Positions 18,338 to 28,258 are shown, numbered from the stretch's first letter. The stretch: 64,000 bases of DNA from Ilyomonas sp965247435 (GCA_965247435.1 OZ252019.1:2852001-2916000), one strand, 5' to 3'. Notes: generated from the sequence alone by a model not told the origin. Numbers and translations: made by a program.

Positions 18338-19558
18338 TTGAATATAGTAATATCTGCTTATCGCTGCAGCCCGTATGATGTATCGGAGGCTTACTCATCT
18401 TTTGCCTGGGTTGACATATTAGCCCGGCATCATTACATTATTTTATTTACAACCAATAAAAACAAAGCGGATATTGAACAGTTTTATACTTCTCAAAATA
18501 GTAATGTCAATTTAAAAATATTCGGCTTTGCTGATAATTATTTTTTTAGTAAGAATAAATTTTTGCATAAAGAAGTGAAGCTGGGTTATTTCTTTTTCAA
18601 CAGGAAATTAAAAATTTTTTTAAACAAGAACCAGTACATATTAGAAAATGCTGATGTTTTATTTCATCGCTCTCCACAATCTTTCCGGTATTTAACTTGC
18701 CTCAGCAACTATAAATGTCCATTTGTAATAGGTCCGCTTGAAGGTGGTTTAAAGCCGCCACCAGAGTTAAAAAATTACTTTTCAAAAGAGCCTGCATTTT
18801 TTAAGTTGAGAAATTTAGACCGATTGATCTTAAAAAGTAAAATTTATCAAAAGCAATTTGAAAATGCAAGCGCCATTCTTATTTCATTACCCTATATGCT
18901 GGAAAGTATTGATGAAAAATTACATAGTAAATGTATCTGGATTTTTAATACTGGAATTGATTGCAATGAGTGGAAAGCTAAAGAGCCAAAGAAAGTTAAT
19001 AATAAAGTCGTAAATCTGTTATTTGCCGGTAGTTTAACCAGATATAAGGGACCGGAACTTATAATAAAAGCTTTAAGCACACATCATTTAAAGGAATTAA
19101 AATATGTAAAACTTCACATTGCCGGTAGTGGTGAGGAAGAGGAAAATTTAAAAACTATTGTTCAGGCAACAGGTATTACGGATAGGGTTTTTTTTCATGG
19201 ATTTGTATCGAAAAGTGAATTAAAACAATTATACGAATCTGCTGATATATTTGTTTTTCCTACGTTGAAAGAAGCAGCCGGCAATGTTTTGCTGGAAGCA
19301 ATGAGTTACGGCTTACCAATAATTACGATGAACGTCGGAGGTCCAAAATATATATGTCCTGCAGACGGAGCTATTAAACTGCCGATCGTACCATTTGAGG
19401 AACTAACCGCATTAATCGGAGAATCTATAAAGCAATTAATCATAAATCCTGATTTAAAAAACAGAATGGGACATTTTAACCGGCAATATTGCATAGCAAA
19501 CTATGATTGGAAAGTAATAAAAGAAAAAGTCTTGGAGATGTTTGATAAAGTTTTTTAA
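18338..19558 (+). CDS. Family 4 glycosyltransferase, TTG start
   Basis: GT4 enzyme of 406 aa with a TTG start at 18338 directly before the NIVISAYRCSPYDVSEAYSS opening. FVIGPLEGGLKPPPEL around residue 130 is a motif of a GT4 subgroup found in exopolysaccharide loci. NLLFAGSLTRYKGPELIIKA and KEAAGNVLLEAMSYGLPII mark the C-terminal donor domain. It precedes the heparinase-like gene by about 47 bases. Donor unknown. Confidence 0.85.
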   Translation: MNIVISAYRCSPYDVSEAYSSFAWVDILARHHYIILFTTNKNKADIEQFYTSQNSNVNLKIFGFADNYFFSKNKFLHKEVKLGYFFFNRKLKIFLNKNQYILENADVLFHRSPQSFRYLTCLSNYKCPFVIGPLEGGLKPPPELKNYFSKEPAFFKLRNLDRLILKSKIYQKQFENASAILISLPYMLESIDEKLHSKCIWIFNTGIDCNEWKAKEPKKVNNKVVNLLFAGSLTRYKGPELIIKALSTHHLKELKYVKLHIAGSGEEEENLKTIVQATGITDRVFFHGFVSKSELKQLYESADIFVFPTLKEAAGNVLLEAMSYGLPIITMNVGGPKYICPADGAIKLPIVPFEELTALIGESIKQLIINPDLKNRMGHFNRQYCIANYDWKVIKEKVLEMFDKVF

Positions 19559-19605
19559 TAAATACATTTTGACAATACAATTAATTTGTATGTAAGTTGA
19601 TTCAC

Positions 19606-21549
19606 ATGATTAATAAATATCAATGGTTTTATTACCGTTTAAAAACAATGTCTGTTCCCGAAATATTTTTCAGGTTAAAGCAGCAGATACAATATAAACT
19701 CCACCGTAAGGAAATGGGTATTATTGCAAAGCCGGTAAAGACATCGTATATTAATCATATTTTACCTATCCCTGCTGCTATTCCAATTATCCGGTTACCT
19801 TTTGTTTTTACTGTTTTTCATCAGCCGGTAGATTATATCAATATCAGTAACTGGCATCAGGATTTTATTTCCGGAAAAGAATTTCCAAAAATCTATTGTT
19901 TTAATATTAATATTCTCAACGAGAAATATGGCAGTGCCAAAGTAGTATGGGAATATAACCGGTTGCAATTTCTAACTTACATAGCGCTTCAGTATCGTGT
20001 TACAAAAGAAGTGTGTCATCTACAGGCGTTTCAGCGCATCGTTACTTCCTGGATTGACGACAACCCTTACTTAGTTGGTGTAAACTGGTATAGCAATATA
20101 GAGGTTAGCCTGCGCTTAATTACCTGGTTTTTATGCTGGGAAATAATAGATATGCAACTGGCAAAAGAAAATACGGATTTTGCACGGTTTGTGGAAGAAA
20201 AATGGCTGCCCGCCATTTACCAGCATTGTACGTATGCTTACCGTTTCCCTTCCCGTTATTCATCAGCCAACAACCACCTTATTTCCGAATATGCCGGTTT
20301 GTTTATTGCCAGTTCGTTGTGGAAGTTTAAAGAATCCGAACAATGGAATGAATACGCTAAGAAAGGCCTGGAAAAGGAAATAATAGTACAGCATTCGGAG
20401 AACGGTATCAATAAAGAAGAAGCGGCAGAATATATCCAGTTTATCACCGACTTTTTTTTTCTCGCATATATTGTCGGCCAAAATACCGGCAATCATTTTT
20501 CGGCGGCATACAGTGATAAACTAAATCAGATTTTTACTTATATCGCTAATCTACTTGATTGCAAAGGCCATTTTCCGCAATATGGTGATGAAGACGATGG
20601 CAGATGTTTCATACTAGATTTTTCAGCAAACTTCAATAATTTTCAATCGCTTCTTACTTCCGGAGCTATTATTTTTAAGGATGCAAATCTTAAAGCAAAA
20701 TCCAATGGATTCGATTTGAAAAATTACCTGCTCTTTGGCCAGGAGGGTAAAGCCACATTTGACAGTATTTCTTTTATTCCTTTTAGTGAAACATCAAAAT
20801 TTTACCCGGAAGGTCATTTTTTATTCAGGAAGACAGCAGGCGCAAGCGAAATATATATGCATGTAGATGCAGCGCCGCTGGGTTATTTATCTATCGCTGC
20901 GCATGGCCACGCAGATGCGCTTTCATTTGTACTGCATATTGATGGCGAGCCGGTATTTATTGATTCGGGTACTTATACCTACCATACAGAGCCGGAGTGG
21001 CGGAAATATTTTATGGGAACGCTGGCACATAATACGATCAGAATAAACAAAACAAACCAGGCTTTTATAAGCGGGCCAACCATGTGGTTGCAGCATTATA
21101 AAACAAATATCAAAGAAGCCCGACGTTCAGATACAGAGGATTTACTCGAGGCATCACATGATGGCTATACCCAGTTTGGAGCAACGCATACGCGCAAGAT
21201 AGTATTTGACAAACTGAATAACGTAATTACCATCAGGGATACGATACAGAAAAATAACGAGGAGGAAATTTTAATTGAATTACCATTTCATTTTCATCCT
21301 GATGTTGTTCTATATTCAGTAACCGCTAACATATTTGAATTAGTAACCAAAAGTAATACCAAGGTTTATATTATGATTGATTCAAAACTGAAATCTGTAT
21401 TAGTATGTGGAAATACTTTGCCGGATATAACAGGCTGGTACTCGTCTTCCTTTTTACAAAAGCAGTCTTGTACCACGGTGTTAAGTACTTATAAAACTAC
21501 ACGTACAATTACTTTTGAATCCACTATCAGCATAAAGTATTTTTTATAG
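19606..21549 (+). CDS. Heparinase II/III family protein (PL12/15/17/21-like)
   Basis: About 647 aa. An N-terminal (alpha/alpha) toroid contains the YSSANNHLISEYAGLF motif around residues 223-238, with Asn and His that act in this superfamily. The C-terminal beta-sandwich holds AAHGHADALSF, FIDSGTYTY and AHNTIRIN, matching the Hepar_II_III domain. Members cleave heparin-like or alginate-like polymers. The YYRLKTMSVPEIFFRLKQQ N-terminus is the form common in exopolysaccharide clusters, and no signal peptide is obvious. I choose the ATG at 19606 over a TTG at 19597. In context it may edit, epimerise or trim the polymer rather than serve catabolism. Confidence 0.85.
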   Translation: MINKYQWFYYRLKTMSVPEIFFRLKQQIQYKLHRKEMGIIAKPVKTSYINHILPIPAAIPIIRLPFVFTVFHQPVDYINISNWHQDFISGKEFPKIYCFNINILNEKYGSAKVVWEYNRLQFLTYIALQYRVTKEVCHLQAFQRIVTSWIDDNPYLVGVNWYSNIEVSLRLITWFLCWEIIDMQLAKENTDFARFVEEKWLPAIYQHCTYAYRFPSRYSSANNHLISEYAGLFIASSLWKFKESEQWNEYAKKGLEKEIIVQHSENGINKEEAAEYIQFITDFFFLAYIVGQNTGNHFSAAYSDKLNQIFTYIANLLDCKGHFPQYGDEDDGRCFILDFSANFNNFQSLLTSGAIIFKDANLKAKSNGFDLKNYLLFGQEGKATFDSISFIPFSETSKFYPEGHFLFRKTAGASEIYMHVDAAPLGYLSIAAHGHADALSFVLHIDGEPVFIDSGTYTYHTEPEWRKYFMGTLAHNTIRINKTNQAFISGPTMWLQHYKTNIKEARRSDTEDLLEASHDGYTQFGATHTRKIVFDKLNNVITIRDTIQKNNEEEILIELPFHFHPDVVLYSVTANIFELVTKSNTKVYIMIDSKLKSVLVCGNTLPDITGWYSSSFLQKQSCTTVLSTYKTTRTITFESTISIKYFL

Positions 21550-21595
21550 CATTTCGAATCTGATTATCCGAAAAGCATATCCATGATAAAAGGTC

Positions 21596-22483
21596 ATGAC
21601 AAACAACTTTAAAATTTTATATATTATTGGAGCTGGAAGAAGCGGTACAACATTACTTAATATTGTGCTAAGCAACTCCGGAAATGTCTTTAACGCAGGC
21701 GAGTTGAACCGGTATACTAAAAGAGACGGCTTACCGCATGAACCTAGAGATAACAATGTAAAAAAATTTTGGAAAAAAGTGAATGATCAACTGATTCAAA
21801 AAAATTATAAAAATTCACGTTATTACTACAGCGTGTTTCAAAAGTTTGAATATCATTATGGGTTTTTGAGGGTACTTTTCTCAATGCATTCAAAGTGGTT
21901 TTCACTGTATGCAAGATACCAACAGCAATTATTTTTAGCAATTTGTTCATCTGTAAAACAAAAAAAGGAACTTTTAATCATTGATTCTTCCAAGTACCCG
22001 ATTAGAGGGTATTACTTATCCAAAATTTTTGGTAATAAAGTATTATTACTTTATATAAAAAGGCAGCCATCAGCAGTAGTTGAATCTTTTCAAAAAAGAT
22101 ATATAGAGCAGCCATCTAAGCGCAGAATAGCCTCGCATCTTTACTTGCTGATTGTAAACTTTATTGCCGGCGCAATTATCAATCGCCTAAAAAAAACAAA
22201 TAAAGTTTGTGTAATATCCTACGATAAATTTATTAACTCACCAACTGAAATTTTACAAAAAATTGAGAAGGATTTAGTTATAAACCTGTGCTTATCAAAA
22301 GAAATTATCAGTAAAAATAATACGTTTAAAGTGGGAAATATGTTTGATGGCAACAGGTTAAGGCTTTACAATAAAATACGATTTAACAAGCAGCTTTCCA
22401 AGCCTAAAGAGGTAGGGCATATTTTGAATAAGTTATTTTTTCCGCTGCACAAACTAATTTGGTATAAAAATTTAGAATCATGA
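21596..22483 (+). CDS. Sulfotransferase family protein (6 of 6)
   Basis: A 295-aa protein with ILYIIGAGRSGTTLLNIVLS at about residues 7-26 and LLLYIKRQPSAVVESFQKRY at about 148-167 as the PAPS-binding motifs. The 3'-site reads K-R-Q-P rather than the common R-D/N-P. The stop overlaps the start of the AlgD-like gene in an ATGA, so translation of the two is coupled. Acceptor unknown. Confidence 0.78.
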   Translation: MTNNFKILYIIGAGRSGTTLLNIVLSNSGNVFNAGELNRYTKRDGLPHEPRDNNVKKFWKKVNDQLIQKNYKNSRYYYSVFQKFEYHYGFLRVLFSMHSKWFSLYARYQQQLFLAICSSVKQKKELLIIDSSKYPIRGYYLSKIFGNKVLLLYIKRQPSAVVESFQKRYIEQPSKRRIASHLYLLIVNFIAGAIINRLKKTNKVCVISYDKFINSPTEILQKIEKDLVINLCLSKEIISKNNTFKVGNMFDGNRLRLYNKIRFNKQLSKPKEVGHILNKLFFPLHKLIWYKNLES

Positions 22484-23784
22484 ACATTAGTATTTTTGGG
22501 CTTGGGTACGTGGGTTGTGTAAGCTTAGGCTGCCTGGCGCAGAACGGGCACACGGTAATCGGCGTAGATGTGAGCGAAAGTAAAATTGAACAAATCAATA
22601 ACGGCGAGGCAACAATCGTAGAGAAAGATATAGATGCCATGATACAGCAACAAAGAGCTGCCGGCCGAATCAGCGCTACCCATAATTACCAGCAGGCGGT
22701 GCTGCAATCAGAGATTTCAATTATTGCCGTGGGCACTCCTTCTTCAGAAAAAGGACACCTGAACCTGGAATATATTTTTCATGTTGCCGAGAATATTGGT
22801 GAAGTGCTTGCGCAAAAGAATGATTTTCATGTGATTGCTTTGCGCAGCACTGTTTTCCCCGGCACCTGCGAGAAGTTTGCACATATTATCGAAGACAAGT
22901 CTGGCAGGAAAAACAATATTGATTTTGCAGTGGTGGATAACCCGGAATTTCTACGCGAAGGAACTGCCGTAGCCGACTATTACAATCCGCCGTTAACACT
23001 TATAGGCAGCGATTGCGAACAGGCTACCAAAAAAATGAAAATTATTTATAGCGAGCTGCCGGGAGAGATTATTGTTACCGACGTAAAAGTGGCGGAAATC
23101 ATGAAGTATGTAAACAATACTTTCCATGCACTCAAAATATCTTTTGCCAACGAGATCGGTAATATCTGCAGCGGGCTTGGCATTGATTCTTATAAAGTAA
23201 TGGATATATTCTGCAAAGACAACCAATTAAATATTTCGCCTTATTATTTTAAACCTGGTTTTGCGTATGGTGGCTCCTGCCTGCCAAAAGATTTGAAAGG
23301 CTTGCAAACGCTTGGCCACGACCTTTATATTAAGACGCCCCTTATAGATAATATTGATAAAACCAATGAAATCCAGATACAACGCGCTGTAGGCATCATG
23401 AGCAAATATTTTGGAAAGAAAATTGCTATTCTGGGCATAAGTTTTAAAGCAGGTACCGACGACCTGCGAAACAGTCCGTTTGTGGAAGTGGTAGAGATTT
23501 TGCTGGGGCGGGGTTTTGACTTAAACATTTATGACGAAAATATTCAGATAGCCAAACTAACCGGGAAAAACAAAGAATACATAGAGAGCAGGATACCGCA
23601 TCTTTCCAAACTGCTGTCGCACGACTTAAAGACGCTGATAGCACAAAGCGAAGTGATCGTAATAAATAACAAAGAAGCCCAGTTTGAAGAAGTACTGCGC
23701 GGGGTAAGCAATAAAATAATTATTGATATGGTTCGGTTTCCTTTTTTAAAAGATAAAAATACCTATATCGGTATAAACTGGTGA
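22480..23784 (+). CDS. algD: GDP-mannose 6-dehydrogenase-like (AlgD family)
   Basis: A 434-aa nucleotide-sugar dehydrogenase. GLGYVG is at residues 7-12, NPEFLREG at 154-161 and the catalytic Cys267 in GGSCLPKD. The leucine after the cysteine, the DNQLNISPYYFKPGFAYG stretch and the length agree better with AlgD (436 aa) than with UDP-glucose dehydrogenases, which usually have GGSCFPKD. AlgD oxidises GDP-mannose to GDP-mannuronate in the cytoplasm with two NAD+. It would supply the uronic acid that PL6- and heparinase-type lyases act on. UDP-glucose dehydrogenase remains the main alternative. ATGA overlap with the upstream sulfotransferase. Confidence 0.8.
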   Translation: MNISIFGLGYVGCVSLGCLAQNGHTVIGVDVSESKIEQINNGEATIVEKDIDAMIQQQRAAGRISATHNYQQAVLQSEISIIAVGTPSSEKGHLNLEYIFHVAENIGEVLAQKNDFHVIALRSTVFPGTCEKFAHIIEDKSGRKNNIDFAVVDNPEFLREGTAVADYYNPPLTLIGSDCEQATKKMKIIYSELPGEIIVTDVKVAEIMKYVNNTFHALKISFANEIGNICSGLGIDSYKVMDIFCKDNQLNISPYYFKPGFAYGGSCLPKDLKGLQTLGHDLYIKTPLIDNIDKTNEIQIQRAVGIMSKYFGKKIAILGISFKAGTDDLRNSPFVEVVEILLGRGFDLNIYDENIQIAKLTGKNKEYIESRIPHLSKLLSHDLKTLIAQSEVIVINNKEAQFEEVLRGVSNKIIIDMVRFPFLKDKNTYIGINW

Positions 23785-23819
23785 TAACCCTGTAAAAGTA
23801 TGCTTTACGTTCCGTGTGC

Positions 23820-23827
23820 TATATTTG
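23820..23827 (+). promoter_or_regulatory. Bacteroidota -7 promoter element
   Basis: TATATTTG exactly matches the TAnnTTTG consensus of the Bacteroidota primary sigma factor. It lies 90 bases before the GT4 start at 23917 and after the AlgD-like stop, so the last glycosyltransferase may have its own promoter. No clear -33 TTTG is seen. Confidence 0.5.
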
Positions 23828-23916
23828 CAAAAGCTAACTATTCAAGCAGATAGTCAACTTACAATGTTATTGCTAATTGGTAACCTTTGATTATATGATT
23901 CACAACACCTCTTCCA

Positions 23917-25158
23917 ATGTCTAATAACCTGAATGGTAAACATATATTAATTGTGGTTGAAAACCTGCCGGTGCCTTTTGACAGGCGTGTATGGCAGGAG
24001 GCTTGCACGCTGAGGGAAAACGGTGCTGCGGTATCCATCATTTGCCCGCAAATGCGGGAATATACAGAAAAGTACGAAGAGATAAACGGCATACACATTT
24101 ACCGGCATCCGATTGGGATGGAAGCAAGCGGGCCTTTAAGTTACCTTATCGAATACAGTACGGTATTATTTTGGGAGACCGTGCTGACCTGGAAAATATT
24201 CCTGAAGAAAAGATTTAAGGTGATACAAGGTTGCAATCCGCCCGACCTTATCTGCCTCGTAGCGCTTCCGTTTAAACTGTTTGGCGTAAAGTATGTATTC
24301 GATCACCACGATATTAACCCGGAGTTATATGTCGCGAAATTCCGGAAAAAAGGTTTTTTTTATAAATTGATGCTGGCATTCGAGCGGTTAAGTTTTAAAG
24401 TGGCCGATTACAGTATTGCTACCAATGAATCTTATAAGCGGATTGCTGTAAAGCGGGGCAGAATGAACGAGCGAAAAGTAGCAGTGGTACGCAGCGGGCC
24501 CAAACTGGATCGCATGAAAATCACAGATGGCAATGGGATGTACAAAAAAGATAAACGTTATCTTATTGGCTACTTAGGGGTAATAGGCGACCAGGAAGGA
24601 ATAGACCTGTTATTGGAGGCTTTTAAGCTGTTGTTGCTACAAAGAAGCGATGTACAACTGGCGATTGTGGGCGGCGGCACAAGCCTGCGGGATATGCAGG
24701 CGTTATGCGGCAGTTTGGGCTTGTCTGAGTATGTTGATTTCTATGGCAGGGTTTCAGATGCTTTGATGGTTGATATTTTAAATACGGCAGATATTTGTGT
24801 AAATCCGGATAAGCCTACCCGCATGAACAATCTTTCTACCATGAATAAAATTATGGAATACATGGCGCTTAAAAAACCCATTGTTCAGTTTGATCTTAAA
24901 GAAGGAAGGTACTCTGCGCAGGAAGCGTCTTTATACGCAGCCGATGTGGCCGATTTTGCAGTTAAAATGGATTTGCTTCTAAACAATGCTGCACTAAGAA
25001 AAAAAATGGGTGAATTTGGGTTTAGCCGTGTAGTAAATGATCTTTCGTGGGAACATGAAAGCAAAAAATTGCTTTCTTTTTATAATAAAATATTAGATAA
25101 CGGCAGGGTTGAAAGTACGGGTAGAATTAAGTCTTATACCCCTGTAAACAGTGACTAA
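23917..25158 (+). CDS. Family 4 glycosyltransferase, last gene of the exopolysaccharide cluster
   Basis: GT4 enzyme of 413 aa. HILIVVENLPVPFDRRVWQE is the opening of a well-populated GT4 subgroup in exopolysaccharide loci, and VFDHHDINPELY follows as its acceptor-domain motif. YLIGYLGVIGDQEGIDLLLE marks the C-terminal domain, with the donor segment near NKIMEYMALKKPIVQF. Its TAA stop shares bases with the TAG stop of the convergent gene (CTAA at 25155-25158), leaving no room for a terminator. Confidence 0.88.
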   Translation: MSNNLNGKHILIVVENLPVPFDRRVWQEACTLRENGAAVSIICPQMREYTEKYEEINGIHIYRHPIGMEASGPLSYLIEYSTVLFWETVLTWKIFLKKRFKVIQGCNPPDLICLVALPFKLFGVKYVFDHHDINPELYVAKFRKKGFFYKLMLAFERLSFKVADYSIATNESYKRIAVKRGRMNERKVAVVRSGPKLDRMKITDGNGMYKKDKRYLIGYLGVIGDQEGIDLLLEAFKLLLLQRSDVQLAIVGGGTSLRDMQALCGSLGLSEYVDFYGRVSDALMVDILNTADICVNPDKPTRMNNLSTMNKIMEYMALKKPIVQFDLKEGRYSAQEASLYAADVADFAVKMDLLLNNAALRKKMGEFGFSRVVNDLSWEHESKKLLSFYNKILDNGRVESTGRIKSYTPVNSD

Positions 25159-27971
25159 TAAAAAATACTTTGCGGCAATATGACCGTCCACCGGTTCGGT
25201 TGCCGGCCCGTATATTTAGTATCGAGCAACCTGCTGTACCGGATGCCTACTGTGATATTTTGCTGGTTCCACCAACGGGTATCAGCGTATATTTCTGCAC
25301 CTGCCGATTTAAAATCGTAAGCAGGCTTATACAACTCAACATTATTAGTCCGCAGTTGTGTGTAGTCGAAAAACAGATTTGCGCGTACTCTTCTCAAATA
25401 AACAATGTTACCAATACCCCAATCTGGATAAACTATCGGAAAATGATAATTGATCCCCAGCTTTATCGTATTTGGATATACCCGGTCTTCAATCAAATCG
25501 TAGCCGCGCGAAAACGGAAAATTATTGCTGAACCGGTAATTGGCTAATGTATCAGCAGTTTGATACGCTGCACTTAGTACCAAACTATGCGAAGCAGTAA
25601 AGCCGGGCAAATACAACGAACCGGACAATAATAATTGGTAAGCTTTTTTACTACTTGCGAGCGTACGGTATTGCACCAATAAGGTTTGCGCCCAGTGTGG
25701 ATAAATCTGTTGCACCGCCTGCTGTTGCTGGCCGGTATAACTAAGGCGGCTTTCGATTGTATTATACGTATCATTGCTGTAAGCAGCTTTGGACATTCCG
25801 GTAAATTGCCTGCCACGAATATTATAACTCGCCGACGTAGTTAGATACCGGTATTGCTTGCCACCCGAAAAATTAAGCGGCAGCTTCAACCCTGCCCCGC
25901 CGTTCCATTCGTTCCAGGTAATCAAGTCATTTGTGCTGCTAATACCTTTACGGCTAAAAGTTTCTGCTACACTTAAGAACGGCTGCACATACCAGCCGCC
26001 ATACGTAAAATCTGCGCCGGCTTCCTGGTATTTTTCTACCGTATTATAGATGTAATACAACTGGCTTTGAAAAGTATTTAAGATGTTCTCTCCATATACC
26101 GTAAAGCTGAAAAGCGGGTCGGAATAATCGGGCTGCCAGCTATGGAAGTTAAAGGGATTGGCAAGCGTATGGTATTTTGTAACAGGATAAACAACTCTTT
26201 GTCCGGCCGGCTGCGGACTTGTGATAGAAGCAGCCGTCGGCAGCGAAACATATAAATATTTAAGCGTGTCTAAATCACTTACCGGTTGCCACAACGGTGT
26301 AAAAATTCCGGTCCGGTTGCCATCAGCGGTAAGCGCTGTACTTACCAGTTTTTGATCGGATCTCAGCACCGCTCCATATAAGCCGGTTGGATACATTGCA
26401 AGACGATACTGTTTTTTTTGCGACAATACATACGCATGTATTTCATCGCTTCCATTGCCGGTGCAGCTATACAGCAACGTATCGCCCTGTATTGATGGAT
26501 AGCCCAGGATACGATTAGCAAAAGGTAATACTACTGTTATGTTGTTCGATTGCATATCTATTTGCTGCAGGCTCATCTCGCCGGTGGTTTTACGCAGCAT
26601 TACCAGCAAAGACCGGTCATCCGCTGTAAATTTTGGATAACTGTATATCTCATTGTCGTTGTTGGTAAAGGCAATTAGCTTATTACCGCTTCTGTCTAAA
26701 ACATCCAGTGTAGATTGCTGGCTGGGCAAAACGGCAACCGCAGCAATCAGCTTACCGTTATGCGAAATGTCGGGAGAAAAATAACGCGTATGTGTAGTTA
26801 GTTTTTTTTCTTTACCGGTTGCCGTATTCAGGATTGCAAGGTTGTTGTATTCTCTGTAGCCCCACCGCGCGTCAGCCTGGTAAACTGCATAAATAATGAT
26901 ACCGTTATTGTAAGAAAAATAGTCATCATTGGTAATGCTTTGTGCGGCTATCCTCGTTTGCGAACCATCTGCAGCAATCGTGTAAAACGCCGGAATGGCG
27001 GCGGCGCTTTTCTTCAGAATAATCACCGAATTGCTGGCTGATAGATAAGGATACTGGTAGTTGTTTATCCTGTTGTTTTTCACGGGCGTCAGCCAGTTAA
27101 CCGCAGGTATCGCCTGCTGCCATTGATTATGATAGTAGTCGAATGCCTGCTGCACAAACTGCCGGTAAGGAATACCGGTATATTTTTTTATGGCGCCCTG
27201 CCAGGGATACAGCAGCGGCTTAAAACGGACTGCATCGCCGGTTACTTTTCTCCAGATATCTTCCCCGTATTTTTCTTTGCCGTAGGCCACCAGCATATAG
27301 CCAAGCGGGTAATGATCCGGAATATAATCTTTGAAAGAACCATTACGGAGTTTCATAAAACTGTATTGCTTATGGGCTAAGAAAAGCGCTTCATAACCAC
27401 TGAAAAAGTTAGGCAGCCTTCCCCTGCCCTGCCTGCTCAGTTCGGTCTCGTTATAAACTGCATCTCCCTCAAAAAACCAATTGGGTACCGCAGCATTGTT
27501 GGCCAGCGCCTGGCCGTTTTGCCCGAATAAATAATATGCTGTTTTAGACAGTCCTTTCCGGAAATTACTGTATTGCTCCACATGCCGGTATTCATGCACA
27601 GCCAGCAAATCTGCAGCGCTTTGTGCCCCGAGATCAAACGCATTTTGCTGGGGCAATAAGTAAAATTCGCTCCGGTATGGCCCAAGACTCACATAGCCGT
27701 TAAAATAAGTAAGCTCGTTGCGCAGGACTATATTTATCTTATGTACAGTATGGCCTATTGTGCCGGCATATTTTTTTTGTTCCTGCTGAGTAATGGTTGC
27801 GATATGCCGGGCAATAGAATCCAGGCCGGAAGGATAAATAATTTTAAGCGTATCGGTATTAAGCTGCCGCCAATGAATGTTTGCCGGCGTACCGCTGAAT
27901 TGCTGCGCAAAGGAATAACCGGCAACGCAAAATAAAAAAGCAACACCAAAAAACAGACTTTTACAAAGCAT
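25155..27971 (-). CDS. Secreted HEXXH metalloprotease-like protein with beta-propeller and C-terminal barrel-like region
   Basis: About 938 aa. The start at 27971 gives a signal peptide (LCKSLFFGVAFLFCVAGYSFA) and lies downstream of a TACATTTG -7 box; an ATG at 28034 is upstream of that box and so unlikely. Residues 126-130 are HEYRH, and a downstream WFFEGDA supplies Glu168, the arrangement of gluzincin zinc proteases. The middle (about 320-600) has repeated strands such as FSPDISHNGKLIAAV and YSYPKFTADDRSLLVML, typical of TolB/PD40 propellers. The last 280 residues alternate like outer-membrane strands and end in an aromatic residue. Probably outer-membrane or surface located. Substrate unknown. 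Confidence 0.72.
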   Translation of the reverse strand: MLCKSLFFGVAFLFCVAGYSFAQQFSGTPANIHWRQLNTDTLKIIYPSGLDSIARHIATITQQEQKKYAGTIGHTVHKINIVLRNELTYFNGYVSLGPYRSEFYLLPQQNAFDLGAQSAADLLAVHEYRHVEQYSNFRKGLSKTAYYLFGQNGQALANNAAVPNWFFEGDAVYNETELSRQGRGRLPNFFSGYEALFLAHKQYSFMKLRNGSFKDYIPDHYPLGYMLVAYGKEKYGEDIWRKVTGDAVRFKPLLYPWQGAIKKYTGIPYRQFVQQAFDYYHNQWQQAIPAVNWLTPVKNNRINNYQYPYLSASNSVIILKKSAAAIPAFYTIAADGSQTRIAAQSITNDDYFSYNNGIIIYAVYQADARWGYREYNNLAILNTATGKEKKLTTHTRYFSPDISHNGKLIAAVAVLPSQQSTLDVLDRSGNKLIAFTNNDNEIYSYPKFTADDRSLLVMLRKTTGEMSLQQIDMQSNNITVVLPFANRILGYPSIQGDTLLYSCTGNGSDEIHAYVLSQKKQYRLAMYPTGLYGAVLRSDQKLVSTALTADGNRTGIFTPLWQPVSDLDTLKYLYVSLPTAASITSPQPAGQRVVYPVTKYHTLANPFNFHSWQPDYSDPLFSFTVYGENILNTFQSQLYYIYNTVEKYQEAGADFTYGGWYVQPFLSVAETFSRKGISSTNDLITWNEWNGGAGLKLPLNFSGGKQYRYLTTSASYNIRGRQFTGMSKAAYSNDTYNTIESRLSYTGQQQQAVQQIYPHWAQTLLVQYRTLASSKKAYQLLLSGSLYLPGFTASHSLVLSAAYQTADTLANYRFSNNFPFSRGYDLIEDRVYPNTIKLGINYHFPIVYPDWGIGNIVYLRRVRANLFFDYTQLRTNNVELYKPAYDFKSAGAEIYADTRWWNQQNITVGIRYSRLLDTKYTGRQPNRWTVILPQSIFY

Positions 27972-28007
27972 AAACTGGAGAATAAGATACGATAACCGGC
28001 CGCGCAT

Positions 28008-28015
28008 CAAATGTA
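28008..28015 (-). promoter_or_regulatory. -7 promoter element of the metalloprotease-like gene
   Basis: On the minus strand this reads TACATTTG, a full match to TAnnTTTG, with a TTG about 17 bases upstream as a possible -33 element. It lies 36 bases before the ATG at 27971 and fixes the start choice of that gene. Confidence 0.6.
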
Positions 28016-28258
28016 AGGAAAGACAATGACGCAATTTGCTGCAAGTCGTTCATCGCGGACTATTACAGTTCCTGCTTTCTGCCAATACTTTTCCCGGGTA
28101 ATGAATTGCGCTTAAAAGAAGTCGTATAAAATATGCTGTTGCCTTTAAATGGAATGTTGCAAGTTTTAATCACTTTAGGCAGGATATAAACAAACGATCG
28201 CCGTTGCAGGCAGCCTGCTCTTTTTATTGGGTTATTATTTGCCGGCACCCTTTTTTAC

